A DNA stretch of 15,642 bases. Origin: Flavobacteriales bacterium (GTDB lineage Bacteria > Bacteroidota > Bacteroidia > Flavobacteriales > Flavobacteriaceae). The translations under genes were made by a program, and so were the position numbers. The notes below the pieces were generated by a model that searched no databases, was not told where the DNA came from, and saw only the letters and a list, made by a program, of their open reading frames with translations. The stretch spans positions 1-15,642 of the forward strand of contig JALVKK010000300.1 of assembly GCA_027033875.1 (NCBI GenBank), in the 5' to 3' direction. Positions 13,932-15,642 of this stretch are shown here, piece by piece; the first letter of the stretch is position 1, and each line of letters starts with the position of its first letter.

Positions 13932-15470
13932 TTACCGCGGTGCTAATTCAATAATCGGTACCAGCATTTCTTGCATAGAAATACCGCCGTGTTGAAGCGT
14001 ATCGGTAAAGTATTCTACATATTGATTATAATTGTTCGGATAAACAAAAAAGTAATCTTCTTTGGCAAAGATAAAAGGACTGTTGATGCCGACACTGGCT
14101 AATTTGATATCTTCCGGTTTTTCAACGGCATAAACGTTCTTTTTTTCATAACTCAAACTTTTACCGGTTTTGTAACGCAGGTTTAAGCTGGCTTCTTTTT
14201 GACCGATAACTTTGGTCGGTCTTTTGACATTAATAGTGCCGTGGTCGGTGGTGATAAACAATTTCATTTTGTTGGCTGCCGCCAGTTTGATCAGTTCAAA
14301 TAAAGGGGAATTATCAAACCACGATTTGGTTAGCGAACGATAGGCTTTGTCGTCGGGGGCGAGTTCCTTGATCAAATCCAAATCGGTTTTGGCGTGTGAT
14401 AACATATCAACAAAATTGTAAACTACTACGTTTAAATCATAGTTTTTGAACCTGCTGAATTGGTTGATGATTTTTTGTCCGAAATTATAATTTAATATTT
14501 TGATATAGTTGGTTTTCAGATTTAAGCCCAAACGTTTGATATGAGCTTCGAGAAAGTCTTTTTCGTATAAATTTTTTCCGCCTTCATCCGTATCGTCTCG
14601 CCACCATTGCGGGTAGTGTTTTTTCAAATCCAAAGGAAGCAATCCGCCGAATATACTGTTGCGGGCGTATTGGGTAGCTGTCGGCAGTATGGCGTAGTAC
14701 AATTCTTCTTTGACCGGTTTGTAATAATCTTTGATCATCGGTGCAATAGTCAGCCATTGATCGTAACGCAGATTGTCGATCACGACCAAAAGCGTGTTGT
14801 TTTTGACTGCCGGAAAAACGTATTTTTTCAATATTTGGTGAGACATTACAGGTGTATCGTTGCCGTTGACCCAGTCTTTATAGTTGTCTTTGACAAACCG
14901 GAAAAACGACCGGTTGGCTTCTTGAAATTGCCCTTTCAGAATATCACTCATTTGACTGTCTTGAATGGTATCCATTTTCAGTTCCCATTTGACCAATTTT
15001 TCGTAGAGTTGCGCCCATTCCTCAAAGGTGTTAATCATATTGATGTCCATCGAAATACGTTGAAAATCTTGCTGATATGATAAATTTGTTTTTTCCGATA
15101 CCAGTTCTTTTTTATTTAAAATTTTCTTTAACGTCAGCAATACCTGTTTCGGATTAACCGGTTTTATTATATAGTCGGTTATTTGTTGTCCGATGGCTTC
15201 TTCCATAATATTTTCTTCTTCACTTTTGGTAATCATTACCACAGGCAAATGCGGATAACGAACTTTGATACGATTTAATGTTTCCAAACCGTCTATACCG
15301 GGCATTTGTTCGTCCAGAAAAACAATATCAAAATCTTGATTGTTTAATTCGTCTAATGCTTCCAAACCACTTTGAGCAGTTACGACTTCATAATCCTTAG
15401 ATTCCAGAAAAATAATATGTGGTTTTAACAAGGCGATTTCATCATCAACCCAAAGAATTCTTTTTGCCAT
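13932..15470 (-). CDS. porX: PorX: response regulator with PglZ / alkaline-phosphatase-superfamily effector domain
   Basis: Two-component regulator whose Porphyromonas gingivalis orthologue controls genes of the type IX secretion system with the kinase PorY, and whose effector domain hydrolyses linear and cyclic oligonucleotides. The 512 aa length is close to that orthologue (about 518). Residues 1-120 are a receiver domain: Asp9/Asp10, phospho-acceptor Asp53 in FLDEQMPG, Thr81 and Lys103 in IIKP. A helical linker (about 120-205) leads to the PglZ-like domain with metal-ligand candidates Asp232 (VVIDNLRYD, 229-237), Thr266 (LPTATQYARNS, 262-272), Asp355 and His359 (NFVDMLSHA), Asp409 and His410 (TTDHGT) and His494 (QHGG). 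There is no DNA-binding domain. Both active centres look intact. No porY, sigP or por structural gene is in the window. Start ATG at 15470; upstream is a non-coding, repeat-bearing region. Confidence 0.94.
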   Translation of the reverse strand: MAKRILWVDDEIALLKPHIIFLESKDYEVVTAQSGLEALDELNNQDFDIVFLDEQMPGIDGLETLNRIKVRYPHLPVVMITKSEEENIMEEAIGQQITDYIIKPVNPKQVLLTLKKILNKKELVSEKTNLSYQQDFQRISMDINMINTFEEWAQLYEKLVKWELKMDTIQDSQMSDILKGQFQEANRSFFRFVKDNYKDWVNGNDTPVMSHQILKKYVFPAVKNNTLLVVIDNLRYDQWLTIAPMIKDYYKPVKEELYYAILPTATQYARNSIFGGLLPLDLKKHYPQWWRDDTDEGGKNLYEKDFLEAHIKRLGLNLKTNYIKILNYNFGQKIINQFSRFKNYDLNVVVYNFVDMLSHAKTDLDLIKELAPDDKAYRSLTKSWFDNSPLFELIKLAAANKMKLFITTDHGTINVKRPTKVIGQKEASLNLRYKTGKSLSYEKKNVYAVEKPEDIKLASVGINSPFIFAKEDYFFVYPNNYNQYVEYFTDTLQHGGISMQEMLVPIIELAPR

Positions 15471-15536
15471 AATTCATTTTTCTTATTATAACGTAATTTG
15501 TGGGGAATAATTATTTATGATTGGTTATTTGATGTC

Positions 15537-15579
15537 GGCACTTCGGTACACCACTCCTTCGTCGTGGCACTCAGTGACC
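15537..15579. repeat. Hairpin-forming intergenic element upstream of porX
   Basis: A visibly GC-richer patch in AT-rich intergenic DNA. An inner stem pairs CCAC (15551-15554) with GTGG (15564-15567). An outer stem pairs GGCACT (15537-15542) with AGTGACC (15573-15579), with one bulged A. The right end also contains the small palindrome CACTCAGTG (15568-15576). It lies 67 bp upstream of the porX start codon. Its ends recall dispersed intergenic repeats of the form CACTTCG...CTCAGTGACC that I associate with Bacteroidota genomes, from memory and unverified. It is not followed by a T-run in either direction. Confidence 0.5.
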
Positions 15580-15601
15580 TTAGTTTTAGCTTCTAATTAC
15601 C

Positions 15602-15642
15602 CTCATCTCTCATCCCTTATCCCTCATCTCTCATCTCTCATC
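15602..15642. repeat. Heptanucleotide tandem repeat (CTCATCT)n, running off the right edge
   Basis: Almost six consecutive 7-bp units: CTCATCT, CTCATCC, CTTATCC, CTCATCT, CTCATCT, CTCATC. Three are exact and the others differ at one or two bases. On the minus strand the unit is AGATGAG, and all three forward frames there soon meet TGA or TAA, so it is not coding in the direction of porX. The array may continue beyond the window. Together with 15471-15601 it forms a gene-free region of at least 172 bp upstream of porX. Confidence 0.85.

Noticed and set aside
14607..15080. 157-codon open frame antisense to porX
   Set aside because: It covers the PglZ domain and linker of porX, has no family signature and no promoter or ribosome site of its own.
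15602..15642. CRISPR array
   Set aside because: The units are 7 bp and contiguous, with no spacers; this is a simple tandem repeat.
1..15642. A novel defence, mobile or biosynthetic system
   Set aside because: Every sizeable gene but one belongs to a known family of general metabolism, secretion or regulation. No integrase, transposase, toxin-antitoxin pair, nuclease set or base-composition island is visible apart from the short repeat region at the right edge.

Overview
The window is an AT-rich stretch of bacterial chromosome, almost certainly from a member of the phylum Bacteroidota (Bacteroidetes). Four things point there: a single-chain SecD-SecF fusion, a PorX-type regulator (response-regulator receiver fused to a PglZ/alkaline-phosphatase-like domain), a multi-repeat DUF349 protein, and -7 promoter elements of the form TAnnTTTG rather than the classical -10 box. 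At the secDF promoter the -7 element is paired with TTTG at exactly 19 bp. I cannot fix the order or genus from sequence alone.

Layout, left to right. Bases 1-830 (minus) hold nearly all of a 3-hydroxyacyl/3-hydroxybutyryl-CoA dehydrogenase whose C-terminus runs off the left edge. It is divergent from pcm (938-1579, the only plus-strand gene). pcm converges on secDF (1632-4547, minus) across a shared hairpin terminator. Upstream of secDF lie a small unrecognised signal-peptide protein with a GTG start (4642-5205) and a chain of minus-strand genes that reads, in transcription order, TPR protein (10269) -> DUF368 membrane protein -> aroE -> DUF349 protein -> small exported protein. The first three are 6-10 bp apart. 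mgsA (10394-10765) is a single-gene unit with its own -7 element and a strong AT-rich terminator. Then, in transcription order, LOG-family protein -> folP -> S41 protease lipoprotein (13817 down to 10932) looks like another operon. porX (13932-15470) is the last gene. The final 172 bases contain no gene but hold a hairpin-forming element and a 7-bp tandem repeat that runs off the right edge.

Functionally this is mostly core biology: protein export (SecDF), protein repair (Pcm), shikimate and folate synthesis (AroE, FolP), a methylglyoxal bypass of glycolysis (MgsA), probable undecaprenyl-phosphate recycling (DUF368), and PorX, which in characterised relatives controls the type IX secretion system and hydrolyses oligonucleotides. 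I see no phage, IS element, CRISPR array, tRNA or rRNA, and no convincing new multi-gene system. The points most worth a second look are the non-coding elements (right-edge repeats, the mgsA terminator, the Bacteroidota promoter set), the DUF349 protein and the TPR-DUF368-aroE-DUF349 neighbourhood.
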